Positions 1-12,670 are shown, numbered from the stretch's first letter. The stretch is DNA of 35,218 nt from Acidobacteriota bacterium (GCA_021781495.1 JAJXWS010000033.1:1-35218); one strand, 5' to 3'. Numbers and translations: made by a program. Notes: a model not told the origin generated them from the sequence alone.

Positions 1-1
1 C

Positions 2-2359
<2,358 letters not shown>

Positions 2360-2386
2360 ATCTGCACCAGTCCGCAATAGAATCAC

Positions 2387-2418
2387 AGCCCTCGGCATCG
2401 CCGGGGGCTGTTCTTTTT
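2387..2418 (+). terminator. Rho-independent terminator of clpC
   Basis: A 10-bp stem (AGCCCTCGGC with GCCGGGGGCT, one T-G pair) closes a 3-base ATC loop and is followed by GTTCTTTTT. It lies 27 bases after the clpC stop. Confidence 0.85.
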
Positions 2419-2505
2419 CAGGAGAAATTTCGCATGTATCCTGCCCAACAGAAACACGAGCCAGCGCGGAACGCGGCGCGATTGCGGCGAGGCCGCGACG
2501 CGGTC

Positions 2506-3372
2506 CTAGTCGAAGACCACCGTCTTGTTTCCGTAGCACAGGATGCGCCGGTCAAGGTGCCAGCGCACCGCGCGCGAGAGCACCAGCCGCTCCAGGTCCC
2601 GGCCGCGCGCAATCAGGTCTTCCACCTGGTCGCGGTGCGAGATGCGCGCCACATCCTGTTCGATAATGGGCCCGTCATCCAGCACCTCGGTCACGTAGTG
2701 GCTTGTGGCGCCAATCAGCTTTACACCACGGGCGTGGGCTGCGTGATACGGCCGCGCTCCCGTGAACGCCGGCAGAAACGAGTGGTGCACGTTGATGATG
2801 CGCGCCGGATACCGCTCCACAAATCCCGGAGAAAGAATCTGCATGTAGCGCGCCAGTACCACCAGATCAATCTCGTGCCTGGCCAGCAGCTCCAGCTGGC
2901 GTGCCTCCGCCTCGCCGCGCGTTGCCGCCGTTACGGGAATATGCTCGAACGGAATGCAGTAGAACGCGGCCAATGTCTCCACCGCGCGATGGTTGGAGAC
3001 AATCAGCGGAATCTCGCAGTCCATCTCTCCGGCCCGCCAGCGGTACAGCAGGTCTGCCATGCAGTGCAGATACTGCGAGCAGAACAGCGCCGCGCGCGGG
3101 CGTCGTGCAGCGACGCTCAACTGCCAGCGCATGTTCAGCTCCGCGGCCAGCGGTGCAAACGCATCGGTGAAGCCCTTCAGGTCAAAGGCAGGGGCGCCAT
3201 CCGTCCCGTTCAGCGCAAACTCCACGCGCATGAAAAAGAGCCCCAGGTCATGGTCCTGGTGCTGATCGGCGTGCAGAATGTTGGCGCCGCGCTCAAACAG
3301 CAACCCCGAGACGCGGGCCACGAGCCCTTTGCGATCCGGACAATCAATAAGCAGAACAGCCGAGTCTTTCAT
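2506..3372 (-). CDS. purU: Formyltetrahydrofolate deformylase PurU
   Basis: Hydrolyses 10-formyl-tetrahydrofolate to formate and tetrahydrofolate, supplying formate for PurT and balancing one-carbon pools; cytoplasmic. The 288 residues match the family length. Residues 1-85 form an N-terminal ACT domain (LLIDCPDRKGLVARVSGLL). Residues 90-288 form the formyltransferase fold, with IVSNH at 124-128 and the catalytic signature INVHHSFLPAF. The predicted catalytic residues are N194, H196 and D232 (VLDDGP), all present. AAGAAGG sits directly before the ATG, and a TAATCT hexamer lies 9 bases upstream. The gene converges on clpC and is followed by the unrelated regulator pair on the same strand 138 bases away, so it is probably transcribed separately. 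Confidence 0.95.
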   Translation of the reverse strand: MKDSAVLLIDCPDRKGLVARVSGLLFERGANILHADQHQDHDLGLFFMRVEFALNGTDGAPAFDLKGFTDAFAPLAAELNMRWQLSVAARRPRAALFCSQYLHCMADLLYRWRAGEMDCEIPLIVSNHRAVETLAAFYCIPFEHIPVTAATRGEAEARQLELLARHEIDLVVLARYMQILSPGFVERYPARIINVHHSFLPAFTGARPYHAAHARGVKLIGATSHYVTEVLDDGPIIEQDVARISHRDQVEDLIARGRDLERLVLSRAVRWHLDRRILCYGNKTVVFD

Positions 3373-3510
3373 CCTTCTTTCAGATTAAGCGATGGGGATG
3401 GCCTCTGGCCTCGTGGCAAAAAAGACGCCGGGGCAAGTTCGCCCCGGCGATGCGCGTGCAACGCATGGAAACCTGATGCAACCTTCCTCTCCGCAAAGTG
3501 CCGGAAAATC

Positions 3511-3999
3511 TCAACTACAGGCGCTCAACTGTTGCCGCAGGTCGCCGGCCAGCTCCGCCACCACGCGCAGCCGGGCAGCCACCGCAGCCGGAACCTCGCC
3601 TTTGAGCGCGAGCTGTGCGTGCAACAGCAGGCCGGAGACCGTGGACATCAGCCCGGACTCCAGTGCCGCCGCCGCCGCGCGATGCGCCAGTGCCTGCTCG
3701 CGCCGCCGCCGCTGCAGCGCCGCACGAATCTCGCGTGCCATCCGCTCGGCACTGCACAGCGCAAAGTTAATCTGCAACGGAATCGCCAGCCCGGCCTGCT
3801 CCCACACGGCATCTGCTGCGGCTGGATCGCACCGCGTCATGGTCTCGTCCACCACCATCACGGCAAACTCGCGCTTGCGCAGCAGGGCTACCGCCGCACG
3901 GCGGTTTTCCGCCACCTCCACTTCCATCTCCAGTTGCGCGGCCAGAGCCGCGGCGCAGGTTTTCGCTTCCTCCATCCCGGTGACCATCAGAATGCTCAT
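3511..3999 (-). CDS. Degenerate receiver protein with histidine-kinase-like helical tail
   Basis: A 162-residue protein lying 113 bases downstream of the NtrC-type regulator on the same strand, so probably co-transcribed. Residues 1-90 look like a CheY-type receiver: beta strand ILMVTG, then VMVVDETM with Asp51 at the usual phosphoacceptor place. The acidic pair that should end the first strand is replaced by TG. Residues 95-162 are helical; GLMSTVSGLLLHAQLALKG resembles the dimerisation helix of histidine kinases but has no phosphorylatable His in the usual place. The ATG at 3999 is preferred over TTG at 4005 because GGAAGGGA lies 6 bases before it. The protein may act as a phosphorylation-independent partner or adaptor of the neighbouring regulator. 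Function is inferred, with no named family recognised. Confidence 0.7.
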   Translation of the reverse strand: MSILMVTGMEEAKTCAAALAAQLEMEVEVAENRRAAVALLRKREFAVMVVDETMTRCDPAAADAVWEQAGLAIPLQINFALCSAERMAREIRAALQRRRREQALAHRAAAAALESGLMSTVSGLLLHAQLALKGEVPAAVAARLRVVAELAGDLRQQLSACS

Positions 4000-4112
4000 A
4001 TCCAATCCCTTCCTTGCAAACCGGCCTCCACCATGCCGGATGTTGTTCCCGTGCGCACGCAGCTCTTCTCTATAGATCGGCTGACGCGAGCAGTGCTTTA
4101 CCGCGGCGTTCG

Positions 4113-5591
<1,479 letters not shown>

Positions 5592-6085
5592 GGTGAAATC
5601 AATTCAATGGTCTGCAACGAGCCGTGTGCATTCCGGCACGCGCCTCAGGGGTGCCCCCGCTGAGCGTCCCGGGAGGAGCTTCGCGCCGCGGCGATTCCGC
5701 CTGCCGGCATTGAGAGCGCCGCTGTCGACTTTCGTTGCGCTGGGTTGCTTGGTCCTGTTTCGGTCATCTTCGCCACCCTTGTCCTTGTCTCGTATCCGGG
5801 TCCCGTATCGGGCTTGCTGTCGTCTTCTGATACACGTGGCGTGCCAAACTTGCACTGCGGCGAGAACTCGCGCTATTTCATGCACTTAAGCAGAAAGCCG
5901 GGCGGGGATGAGGGGCGTCGACAAGAAGGGCGCAGTCCCGAAACGGGAAAGGTGAGAGAAGTAAATAGTCTGCAAGAGGCTTGTTCTCAGGCTGTTGCGG
6001 GGGAATCCCGGGTCGATTCCCGATCTGGGCCATTCCCGTTTTGAACTGGAGCGGCAGCCGGGCGGCGAGTTCCGGGGGATTCCCA
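5592..6085. other. Long intergenic region between the NtrC-type gene and rph
   Basis: About 500 bases with no convincing gene between divergent neighbours. Short open frames are present on both strands, but they have no start signals and no recognisable protein pattern. One inverted repeat is visible at 6001-6021 (GGGAATC, 7-base loop, GATTCCC), without a T-run. A weak sigma-54-like element is listed separately. The region probably holds the promoters of both flanking genes. Confidence 0.6.
5831..5848 (-). promoter_or_regulatory. Weak candidate sigma-54 promoter facing the NtrC-type gene
   Basis: Read on the minus strand, TTTGGCACG gives a perfect -24 element. The -12 position, at correct spacing, is GTGT rather than TTGC, so the conserved GC is lost. 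It lies about 240 bases upstream of the regulator start. Autoregulation would be plausible, but the -12 mismatch keeps this weak. Confidence 0.2.
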
Positions 6086-6091
6086 TACAAT
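6086..6091 (+). promoter_or_regulatory. -10-like hexamer TACAAT placed for a leaderless rph transcript
   Basis: TACAAT ends exactly 6 bases before the rph ATG, so transcription would begin at or next to the start codon. No Shine-Dalgarno sequence is present. The same spacing occurs at the P450, holB and tmk genes. Confidence 0.6.
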
Positions 6092-6097
6092 CGCCCT

Positions 6098-6841
6098 ATG
6101 CAAGTTCCTGCTTCGTTCAGTGTTTTTCGTTCCGGGGGGCGGGCCGCTGACCAGTTGCGGCCGTTGTCGCTTACGCCCGGGTTTGTGCAGACGGCCGAGG
6201 GGTCGGTACTGGTCCGGCTCGGCAATACGTGTGTGTTGACCAACGCCACCATTGAACAGGGCGTGCCGGGGTGGCTGCGCAACTCCGGCCGCGGGTGGGT
6301 TACGGCGGAGTACTCCATGCTGCCGCGCTCCACGGTGACGCGCACGCCGCGCGAGAGCGAGCGGGGAAAAATCGGGGGGCGCACGCACGAGATTCAGCGG
6401 CTGATTGGCCGCAGTTTGCGCTCGGTGGTGGATATGCAGGCTCTGGGCGAGCGCACGGTGATTCTGGACTGCGACGTGATTCAGGCGGACGGCGGAACCC
6501 GCACCGCGGCCATCACGGGAGCGGCGGTGGCGCTGGGGCTGGCGCTGAATGCGCTGGTGGCGGCGGGAACCCTGAAGCGGTCGCCGATGAAGCAACTGGT
6601 GGCGGCCACGTCGGTGGGAATCGTTGGCGGCACGCCGCTGCTGGACCTCTGCTACGAGGAGGACTCGCAGGCGGAGGTGGACATGAACGTGGTGATGACG
6701 GCCGACGGCGGACTGGTGGAAACCCAGGCCACGGCGGAGAAGGGCAGCTACACGCGCGCCCAGCTCAACACGCTCGTCGACCTGGCCGAGGCGGGGCTCA
6801 AGGAGATCTTCGCTGTCCAGCGCGCATTGCTGGGTCAGTAG
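6098..6841 (+). CDS. rph: Ribonuclease PH
   Basis: Phosphorolytic 3'-to-5' exoribonuclease that trims tRNA 3' ends, acting as a cytoplasmic hexamer. The 247 residues are normal for the family. Recognisable parts are [25 protein letters not shown] (opening strand pair), [12 protein letters not shown] with basic residues that face RNA, the family signature around [14 protein letters not shown], the catalytic-region [18 protein letters not shown], and the C-terminal [14 protein letters not shown] and [14 protein letters not shown]. The frame is open further upstream to 5981, but conserved sequence begins at this ATG, which also carries the -10 hexamer 6 bases before it. The adjacent plus-strand gene is 165 bases away and unrelated. 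Confidence 0.95.
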   Translation: MQVPASFSVFRSGGRAADQLRPLSLTPGFVQTAEGSVLVRLGNTCVLTNATIEQGVPGWLRNSGRGWVTAEYSMLPRSTVTRTPRESERGKIGGRTHEIQRLIGRSLRSVVDMQALGERTVILDCDVIQADGGTRTAAITGAAVALGLALNALVAAGTLKRSPMKQLVAATSVGIVGGTPLLDLCYEEDSQAEVDMNVVMTADGGLVETQATAEKGSYTRAQLNTLVDLAEAGLKEIFAVQRALLGQ

Positions 6842-7006
6842 AGCTGCTCGAAGACTCGTTTCCTCGGTCGGATGTTCGCCGGGAGGCACCCTTCTCTTTT
6901 TTCTTCTCGCGAATTTGCGCCGGTCTGCGTCCAAAGACGGTAGATTCGGCGTAAAGTTTCTGGTGGCTGCCCGGGTGGCTCCAGGGAGCAGCGCAAGGGG
7001 AGAGGG

Positions 7007-8083
7007 ATGGAGCAGGATAGGCCGCAACCTGTACATGGCGCGTTCGACTGGAGCGGCCTGACGCTGTTTCTCATCTCGATTGGGGCGATTTTTCTGTGCG
7101 GCCTGATTGCGTGGCCCTTTCTTCCGGGGCTGACGTGGGCGGTAGTGCTGGCGATTGTGGCCCAGCGTCCGCATCGCTGGCTGCGTGCCCGGCTGCCGAA
7201 CCCGTCGCTGGCGGCAACGGTCACCCTGATTCTGGTTGTGCTCAGCATCGTGGTGCCGGTGATCCTGATCCTGACCAGCGCGGGGCATCACATTCTGGAC
7301 GCGGTGCGCGGTCTGCAGAACGGCGCGGCGCAGCAGGGTTTCCGGGAGTTCCTGCAGCGGCATGACCGGGTGGCCGGCATGCTGCAGTACCTTTCAGACA
7401 ACTGGGACCTGGCGCAGACCCTGCAGAAGACCGCCGGGGCGGCCACGGGCAAGGCGGCCGCGCTGCTGGGACGCTCCATCTCAGGGCTGGTGCAGCTGAT
7501 TGTGATGATGTTTGTTCTCTTCTTTCTGCTGCGTGACTCGGCCGAGGTGGTGGGCATCGTCCGCAGGCTGATTCCGCTGGAGGAGAACGAGAAGGATTAC
7601 CTGCTCACGCGGGTCCACAACGCCGTGCGGGCGCTGGTTCTGGGGCGGTTTGTGGTTGCGGCGGTGCAGGGGTTCGTTGCAGGGATAACCTACTTTCTGC
7701 TGGGCGTGGGCGGAGCCCTGCTGCTGGGCGTGGCCACGATGATCACCGCGCTGGTTCCGGCGGTGGGCGCGGTCGTCATCTGGCTGCCGATTGTGATTTA
7801 TCTCGCCATCATGCACCACTGGGTGCAGGCCTTCATTCTGCTGGGTGTCGGGTCGCTGGTCATCAGCACGCTGGACAACATTCTCTATCCGATCCTGGTG
7901 GGCTCGCACCTGCGGCTGCACACGGTGCCCATCTTTATCGCGATGCTGGGCGGGGTGTGGTACTTCGGGGTCAGCGGGCTGATTCTGGGGCCGGTGGTGT
8001 TTACGATTGCCGGTGTGCTGCTGCAGATCTGGCGCGAACGCGCGGTGGGGGAGCCGCTGCCGTCAGGGCCGGAAGCAGGCTGA
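7007..8083 (+). CDS. AI-2E family transporter (PerM/YdiK-like membrane protein)
   Basis: A 358-residue polytopic inner-membrane protein of the AI-2E exporter family (TqsA, PerM and YdiK belong here). Hydrophobic segments occur at about 15-60 (a pair), 66-90, 160-185, 210-255 (several), 260-290 and 305-340, which gives the usual eight-helix layout. The soluble insert around residues 90-155 is amphipathic, and the family region around LLGVATMITALVPAVGAVVIWLP is clear. GGGGAGAGGG directly precedes the ATG. Members export autoinducer-2 or, in some cases, act as Na+/H+ antiporters, so the substrate cannot be deduced here. The 196 bases before fba suggest separate transcription. Confidence 0.88.
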   Translation: MEQDRPQPVHGAFDWSGLTLFLISIGAIFLCGLIAWPFLPGLTWAVVLAIVAQRPHRWLRARLPNPSLAATVTLILVVLSIVVPVILILTSAGHHILDAVRGLQNGAAQQGFREFLQRHDRVAGMLQYLSDNWDLAQTLQKTAGAATGKAAALLGRSISGLVQLIVMMFVLFFLLRDSAEVVGIVRRLIPLEENEKDYLLTRVHNAVRALVLGRFVVAAVQGFVAGITYFLLGVGGALLLGVATMITALVPAVGAVVIWLPIVIYLAIMHHWVQAFILLGVGSLVISTLDNILYPILVGSHLRLHTVPIFIAMLGGVWYFGVSGLILGPVVFTIAGVLLQIWRERAVGEPLPSGPEAG

Positions 8084-8279
8084 GCCGCGCCCTCAGCTGC
8101 AGGCAAAGAGAGGCAATTCCTCACGGATTCCGCGGGTGTGGCGGCGAACACGTTTTGGACTTGCGAGCGTCTGCTACCATAAGGATGATTGCAGTTCCCG
8201 CCGCCCGACAGGCTGATTTTCTGTCCCTCAGGGCCCAAGCGAACAGGCGGCCGGAGCCAACCCCAGAAGGAGAATTCCT

Positions 8280-9329
8280 ATGCCTCTAGTCTCCATGCGG
8301 CAGCTCCTCGACGAGGCCGCCAAGGGCGGATACGGCGTCGGCGCATTCAACGTCAACGATATGGAACAGATTCAGGCCATTATGGAGGCCGCGAAGGAAA
8401 CCAGTTCGCCGGTCATCATCCAGGCCAGCCGCGGCGCGCGCCAGTTTGCGCAGGACCGCTACCTCTATCACCTGATTCTGGCCGCCAGCGAGCTTTACCC
8501 TGAGATTCCGATTGCCATGCACCAGGACCACGGCAACAGCTTTGAGACCTGCAAGAGCGCCATCGAGCTGGGCTTTACCAGCGTGATGATGGACGGCTCG
8601 CTGAAGGAAGACGGCAAGACGCCCACCACGTTTGAAGAGAACGTGGAAGTGACCAAGCGCGTGGTGGACTACGCCCATGAGCGTGGCATCACCGTGGAGG
8701 GCGAGATTGGCGTGCTGGGCGGCGTGGAAGACGGCCACGGTGCGGGCGGCTCCGGCCTGGAGCACATCACCGATCCAGACCAGGCGGTGGAGTTTGCCGA
8801 GCGCACCGGCGTGGACGCGCTGGCGATTGCCATTGGCACCAGCCACGGCGCGTACAAGTTCACCAAGAAGCCGGACGGCAGCGTGCTGAAGATGGACGTG
8901 CTGATCGCGATTCACAAGCGCCTGCCCAACACGCACCTGGTGATGCACGGCAGCTCGTCGGTGCCGAAGGATCTGCAGGACGTTGTGAACCAGTACGGCG
9001 GCAAGCTGAAGGAGACATGGGGCGTTCCCGTGGAGGAGATTCAGCTGGGCATCCGCAACGGCGTGCGCAAGATCAACGTGGACACGGACAACCGCCTGGC
9101 CATCACGGGCGCCATCCGCAAGGTTCTGTGGGAGAGCCCGGAGAAGTTCGATCCGCGCGACTACATGAAGCCGGCGCGCGAGGCGATGAAGAAGGTTGTG
9201 GCGCAGCGCATGCGCGAGTTCGGCCAGGCCGGACACAGCGGCGACTACAAGCCGGTGTCGATTGCCGACATTGCCAAGGGCTACAAGGACGGCTCGCTGA
9301 GCACGCGTCCGCTGGTGGCCTCGAAGTAA
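8280..9329 (+). CDS. fba: Class II fructose-1,6-bisphosphate aldolase
   Basis: Zinc-dependent aldolase that reversibly cleaves fructose-1,6-bisphosphate into glyceraldehyde-3-phosphate and dihydroxyacetone phosphate in glycolysis and gluconeogenesis; cytoplasmic. The 349 residues begin PLVSMRQLLDEAAKGGYGVGAFN, as in the CbbA-like class II group. The metal site is visible as H81/H84 (MHQDHGNS), with D83 as the likely catalytic acid, E142 (VEGEIG), and zinc ligands H189 (GTSHGAYK) and H223 (VMHGSSS). The phosphate-binding GIRNGVRKINVDTD is intact. AGAAGGAG lies just before the ATG at 8280. It ends in a strong 12-bp terminator, so it is probably monocistronic. Confidence 0.96.
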   Translation: MPLVSMRQLLDEAAKGGYGVGAFNVNDMEQIQAIMEAAKETSSPVIIQASRGARQFAQDRYLYHLILAASELYPEIPIAMHQDHGNSFETCKSAIELGFTSVMMDGSLKEDGKTPTTFEENVEVTKRVVDYAHERGITVEGEIGVLGGVEDGHGAGGSGLEHITDPDQAVEFAERTGVDALAIAIGTSHGAYKFTKKPDGSVLKMDVLIAIHKRLPNTHLVMHGSSSVPKDLQDVVNQYGGKLKETWGVPVEEIQLGIRNGVRKINVDTDNRLAITGAIRKVLWESPEKFDPRDYMKPAREAMKKVVAQRMREFGQAGHSGDYKPVSIADIAKGYKDGSLSTRPLVASK

Positions 9330-9355
9330 ACTGAGCCGAAGACGGCGTTCCAACA

Positions 9356-9391
9356 GGGTCGCTCCGCCGATGCGGGGCGGCCCTCTTACTT
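9356..9391 (+). terminator. Terminator of fba
   Basis: A 12-bp stem (GGGTCGCTCCGC with GCGGGGCGGCCC, two G-T pairs) closes a CGAT loop and is followed by TCTTACTT. Confidence 0.75.
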
Positions 9392-9501
9392 GCCCGCGAT
9401 GGGGATGCGTCGGGCGGGCAACGACAATCAGCGCGAGAGCATCATAAGGGCGCAGCGAGGACGGCGGCAAAGAAGCCTCCGCGCTGACAGGGACGAGAGG
9501 G

Positions 9502-9723
9502 ATGGGTTTTCCAATTCGAGTGTGTGTTGTTTGCCAGGAAGAGTTTGAGCTGCGGCCGGACAAGCCGGGCTTTGCCAACCGCTGCCCCGCGTGCAGCGAG
9601 CCGGAGGAGACCGGCTCCACGGGCGGGCGCGCGATGGATGAGACCGAGCGCAGGTCAGAGAGCGAGATGAACGCGGAGCGGCGCAAGGCCATCCGCAACC
9701 TGCTGTATCGCAAGGATAGCTGA
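9502..9723 (+). CDS. Small zinc-ribbon protein
   Basis: A 73-residue protein with two CxxC knuckles, C8/C11 (RVCVVCQEEF) and C28/C31 (NRCPACSEP), spaced as in a treble-clef or rubredoxin-like zinc ribbon. A charged tail of about 35 residues follows, ending ERRKAIRNLLYRKDS, which probably forms a basic helix. This build suits nucleic-acid or ribosome binding, but no named family is recognised. The ATG is preceded by purine-rich GACGAGAGGG. Independent signals on both sides (the fba terminator upstream and its own terminator downstream) support it as a real single gene. Function unknown. Confidence 0.75.
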   Translation: MGFPIRVCVVCQEEFELRPDKPGFANRCPACSEPEETGSTGGRAMDETERRSESEMNAERRKAIRNLLYRKDS

Positions 9724-9746
9724 CGCGTTCTGCGCGCAAAGAGAAA

Positions 9747-9778
9747 GGCCACCCGGCGGATGCGGGGTGGCCTTTTGT
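9747..9778. terminator. Hairpin terminator between two convergent genes
   Basis: GGCCACCC at 9747-9754 pairs with GGGTGGCC at 9765-9772 and is followed by TTTTGTGTTT on the plus strand. Read on the minus strand it ends in TTTCTCTTT, so it can also stop the convergent GH109 transcript. Confidence 0.8.
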
Positions 9779-9800
9779 GTTTCCAGCGGGCGAGCCGGCT

Positions 9801-11162
9801 TTAACTCTGCGTGGCAATTTGCGAGGCCTTGCGCTCCTGCCAGCGTCCGCGGGTGAAGTCCGGGAAGTGAGCGGGCGCGCTGCCGCTGGCAATGGAGGCG
9901 CGGCTGAGCGGGCCGGGCGCGGACCAAGCCGCCGCATCGTAGACGTCCATGTCCGGGACGAGGCCCTGGCGCATGCACTCCATGAGGCGGTAGAGCATGA
10001 TGTAGTCCATGCCGCCGTGTCCGCCCAGCTTTTGCGCGATCTCGCCTTCGCGCTTCCAGAGCGGATGCTGATGTTCCTTGTAGGCGTCGATGCTGCCCCA
10101 CTGTTCGCCGCCGGGTTGGCCGTCAAAATAGATGCGCGGCGGATAGTCGGCGAAGACGCCTTTGGTGCCGGCGATGATGTTGATCCGGTCGTAGGGATGC
10201 GGGTTGACGGTGTCGAACTTGAGCGTGATGGTGAGGCCGCCGGCGGTCTTGATGAGCGAGGTATTCATGTCGCCGGTGATGTATAGCTCTGTCCAGCGCG
10301 GGTCCGATGCGGGCAGATGCTCTTTGCGATAGGCGTCGAGGCCGTGCTGCGGCGTGCTCATGGAGACGATGTAGTCGAAACGGTCGCCGCGCTGGATGCC
10401 CATGTAGTTGGCGACGGGGCCCAGACCGTGGGTGGGATAGAGATTGCCGCCGAGTTGTGTATGCACGGTGCGGCGCCAGAGCCCTTCGCCCTGATTGGAG
10501 AAAAGCTCATCGCGGAGGTCGTGGAGGTAGGCGCCCTCGCCGTAGAGCAGATCCCCGAAGAGTCCCTGATGAATCATGCGCAGGATGAGGGTCTCGTTGT
10601 ATCCGTAGCAGCAGTTCTCCAGCATGATGCAGTGACGACGGGTGCGCTCGGAGGTGTTGACGAGCTTCCAGCAGTCCTCAAGCGACGTGGCTGCGGGGAC
10701 CTCAACGGCGGCGTGCTTGCCGTGGGTCATGGTGGCGACGGCCATCTCGACGTGCCAGTTCCATGGAGTGGCGATGATGACGAGGTCGAGGTCGTCGCGG
10801 GCAACGAGCGACTCGAATGCGCGATCTCCGCTGGTGTAGAGCTCGGGCGCTTTTTGTCCGGCGGCAACGACGAGAGATTGCGCGTGCTCGGCTTTGGAGC
10901 GCACGATGTCGCAGAGCGCGTGCACTTTGACGTCGGCCGCGAGCAGATTGCGCAGCAGGCTGGTGCCGCGGCCTCCGGTGCCGATGATGCCGATGCGCGG
11001 CTCAACGGGCGTGAAGGGCACGCCGATCATGCTGGTGGCATGCGGCGATGGGGCTTCCGCGTGCAGCTGGGGAAGGCTGATGCCGACGGCGGTGACGCTC
11101 CCGAGGCGAAGGAAGTCTCTGCGCGATAGATCGTGAAGGGAAGCCGGAATTTCGTTGTTCAT
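9801..11162 (-). CDS. Secreted GH109-like glycosidase (Gfo/Idh/MocA fold), probable alpha-N-acetylgalactosaminidase
   Basis: A 453-residue protein. The N-terminus carries a twin-arginine signal (SRRDFLRLG, RR at 14-15) followed by a hydrophobic stretch, so it should be exported folded with its cofactor. The Rossmann NAD motif is IGIIGTGGRG (GTGGRG at 61-66). Downstream segments match family GH109: IIATPWNWHVEMAV, MLENCCYGYNE, YPTHGLGPVANYMGIQRGDR, GGHGGMDY and a C-terminal DVYDAAAWSAPGPLSR...PDFTRGRW. GH109 enzymes remove terminal alpha-N-acetylgalactosamine through an NAD-assisted redox mechanism. The ATG at 11162 follows GGAG and is preferred over the longer frame to 11297. The divergent neighbour is a NagX-like acetyltransferase, which supports an amino-sugar role. 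Exact substrate is inferred. Confidence 0.87.
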   Translation of the reverse strand: MNNEIPASLHDLSRRDFLRLGSVTAVGISLPQLHAEAPSPHATSMIGVPFTPVEPRIGIIGTGGRGTSLLRNLLAADVKVHALCDIVRSKAEHAQSLVVAAGQKAPELYTSGDRAFESLVARDDLDLVIIATPWNWHVEMAVATMTHGKHAAVEVPAATSLEDCWKLVNTSERTRRHCIMLENCCYGYNETLILRMIHQGLFGDLLYGEGAYLHDLRDELFSNQGEGLWRRTVHTQLGGNLYPTHGLGPVANYMGIQRGDRFDYIVSMSTPQHGLDAYRKEHLPASDPRWTELYITGDMNTSLIKTAGGLTITLKFDTVNPHPYDRINIIAGTKGVFADYPPRIYFDGQPGGEQWGSIDAYKEHQHPLWKREGEIAQKLGGHGGMDYIMLYRLMECMRQGLVPDMDVYDAAAWSAPGPLSRASIASGSAPAHFPDFTRGRWQERKASQIATQS

Positions 11163-11431
11163 AACGCTCCTCGAAAGAATGGTTCCGACCGAAGCAAGCT
11201 GGCGCGCATGGCGAGGCGTGCGCGGAGCACTTGCCGCGGAAGCCGTAAGTCTATGGAATTTCGGGATGAGTCTAGGGCGGCGAACGGGTTCCGTCAACCC
11301 GGGGGTGGCTAAGAATTGCGATGGCCAGTGGCGAATTGCGTGTGCTAACGTACAGGGTCAATGCACTCTGCTTGCCCACGCGCGGCTGCGTCGCGGGAAG
11401 CAAACAAGCCTGAACAGTGAGGTGGAACAAC

Positions 11432-12670
11432 GTGCCCATGACAATGGCCGTGGACGAGCCCCGCGCGAAAGCCGGCGCGGACGCGGGTGGGAAGACGGTG
11501 GCGATGCCGCAGCGCAACGTTGCTGTGGATGCGTATCGCGGACTGGTGATGCTGCTGATGATGGGCGAGGTGATGAGCTTTGCCCGCGTGGCCAAGGCCT
11601 TTCCGCAGAGCTTGTTCTGGCACATCCTGGCGTATAACCAGACGCACGTGGAGTGGTCGGGCATGGGACTGCACGACACGATCCAGCCGGGATTTACGTT
11701 CCTGGTGGGCGTGGCGCTGCCCTACTCGCTGGCTAGCCGCGTGAACAAGGGACAGAGCTTTGCACGGATGCTGGCGCATACGCTGTGGCGCAGCCTGCTG
11801 CTGATTGCGCTGGGCATCTGGCTGCGGTCGCTGAACGGCACGCAGACCTACTTTACGTTTGAAGACACGCTGACGCAGATCGGCATGGGATACACGTTTG
11901 CGTTTCTGCTGGCCTTCTGCAAGCCGAAGTGGCAGTGGACGGCGCTGGGCACGATCCTGTTTGGCTACTGGCTGGCGTGGGCGCTGTATCCGGCGCCGGG
12001 GCCAGGCTTTGACTGGGCCGCGGTGGGCGTTGCGCCGAACTGGCCGTACAACTTTACCGGCTTTATGGCGCACTGGAACAAGAACAGCAACCTGGGCCAG
12101 GCGTTTGACGTGTGGTTCCTGAACCTGTTTCCGCGGGCGTCGCGGTTTGCGTACAACGATGGCGGATACCTGACACTGAGCTTTATCCCAACGCTGGGAA
12201 CCATGCTGCTGGGACTGCGCGCGGGCGAGTGGTTCCGCGCGGCGGCGCCGAAGATTCCGGTGAAGCGGTTTTTCGTGGCCGGTGTGCTGCTGATGGCGGG
12301 CGGCCTGCTGCTGCACGCGGCGCACATCTGCCCGATTGTGAAGCGCATCTGGACGCCGAGCTGGACGCTGTTCAGCGGCGGCGTGTGCTTCCTGTTTCTG
12401 GCGGCCTTCTCGTGGATTATCGACGTGAAGGGATTCCGCAAGTGGTCGTTTCCACTGGTGGTGGTGGGCATGAACTCGATTGCGGCCTACCTGATGGCGC
12501 ACCTGTGGGAGGAGTTCATCCTGCGCAACCTGCACATCAACCTGGGATACCGGATCTTCCAGGTCTTGGGGCCGGGGCTGGAGCCGCTGATGCTGGGCAT
12601 TGCGGTGATGGTGGTGTACTGGCTGTGCCTGTACTGGATGTATCGCAAACGTATCTTCCTCCGCATCTGA
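11432..12670 (+). CDS. NagX/HGSNAT-like membrane acyltransferase (DUF5009/COG4299 type)
   Basis: Multi-pass membrane protein of about 412 residues. The N-terminal motif NVAVDAYRGLVMLLMM and the region HVEWSGMGLHDTIQPGFTFLVGVALPYSLA are typical of the family related to human heparan-alpha-glucosaminide N-acetyltransferase and bacterial NagX. About ten to eleven hydrophobic helices follow, ending in the basic tail YRKRIFLRI. Such proteins are thought to move an acetyl group across the membrane onto amino sugars. The likely start is GTG 11432, 6 bases after GAGGTGG; ATG 11438 is the alternative, and the farther GTG 11417 overlaps the ribosome site. It diverges from the GH109-like gene. A G/C-run hairpin terminator follows. 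Confidence 0.82.
   Translation: MPMTMAVDEPRAKAGADAGGKTVAMPQRNVAVDAYRGLVMLLMMGEVMSFARVAKAFPQSLFWHILAYNQTHVEWSGMGLHDTIQPGFTFLVGVALPYSLASRVNKGQSFARMLAHTLWRSLLLIALGIWLRSLNGTQTYFTFEDTLTQIGMGYTFAFLLAFCKPKWQWTALGTILFGYWLAWALYPAPGPGFDWAAVGVAPNWPYNFTGFMAHWNKNSNLGQAFDVWFLNLFPRASRFAYNDGGYLTLSFIPTLGTMLLGLRAGEWFRAAAPKIPVKRFFVAGVLLMAGGLLLHAAHICPIVKRIWTPSWTLFSGGVCFLFLAAFSWIIDVKGFRKWSFPLVVVGMNSIAAYLMAHLWEEFILRNLHINLGYRIFQVLGPGLEPLMLGIAVMVVYWLCLYWMYRKRIFLRI

Noticed and set aside
6001..6040. T-arm-like GGGTCGATTCCC followed by GGGCCA, suggesting a tRNA
   Set aside because: No matching acceptor, D or anticodon arms could be found upstream; only an inverted repeat remains.
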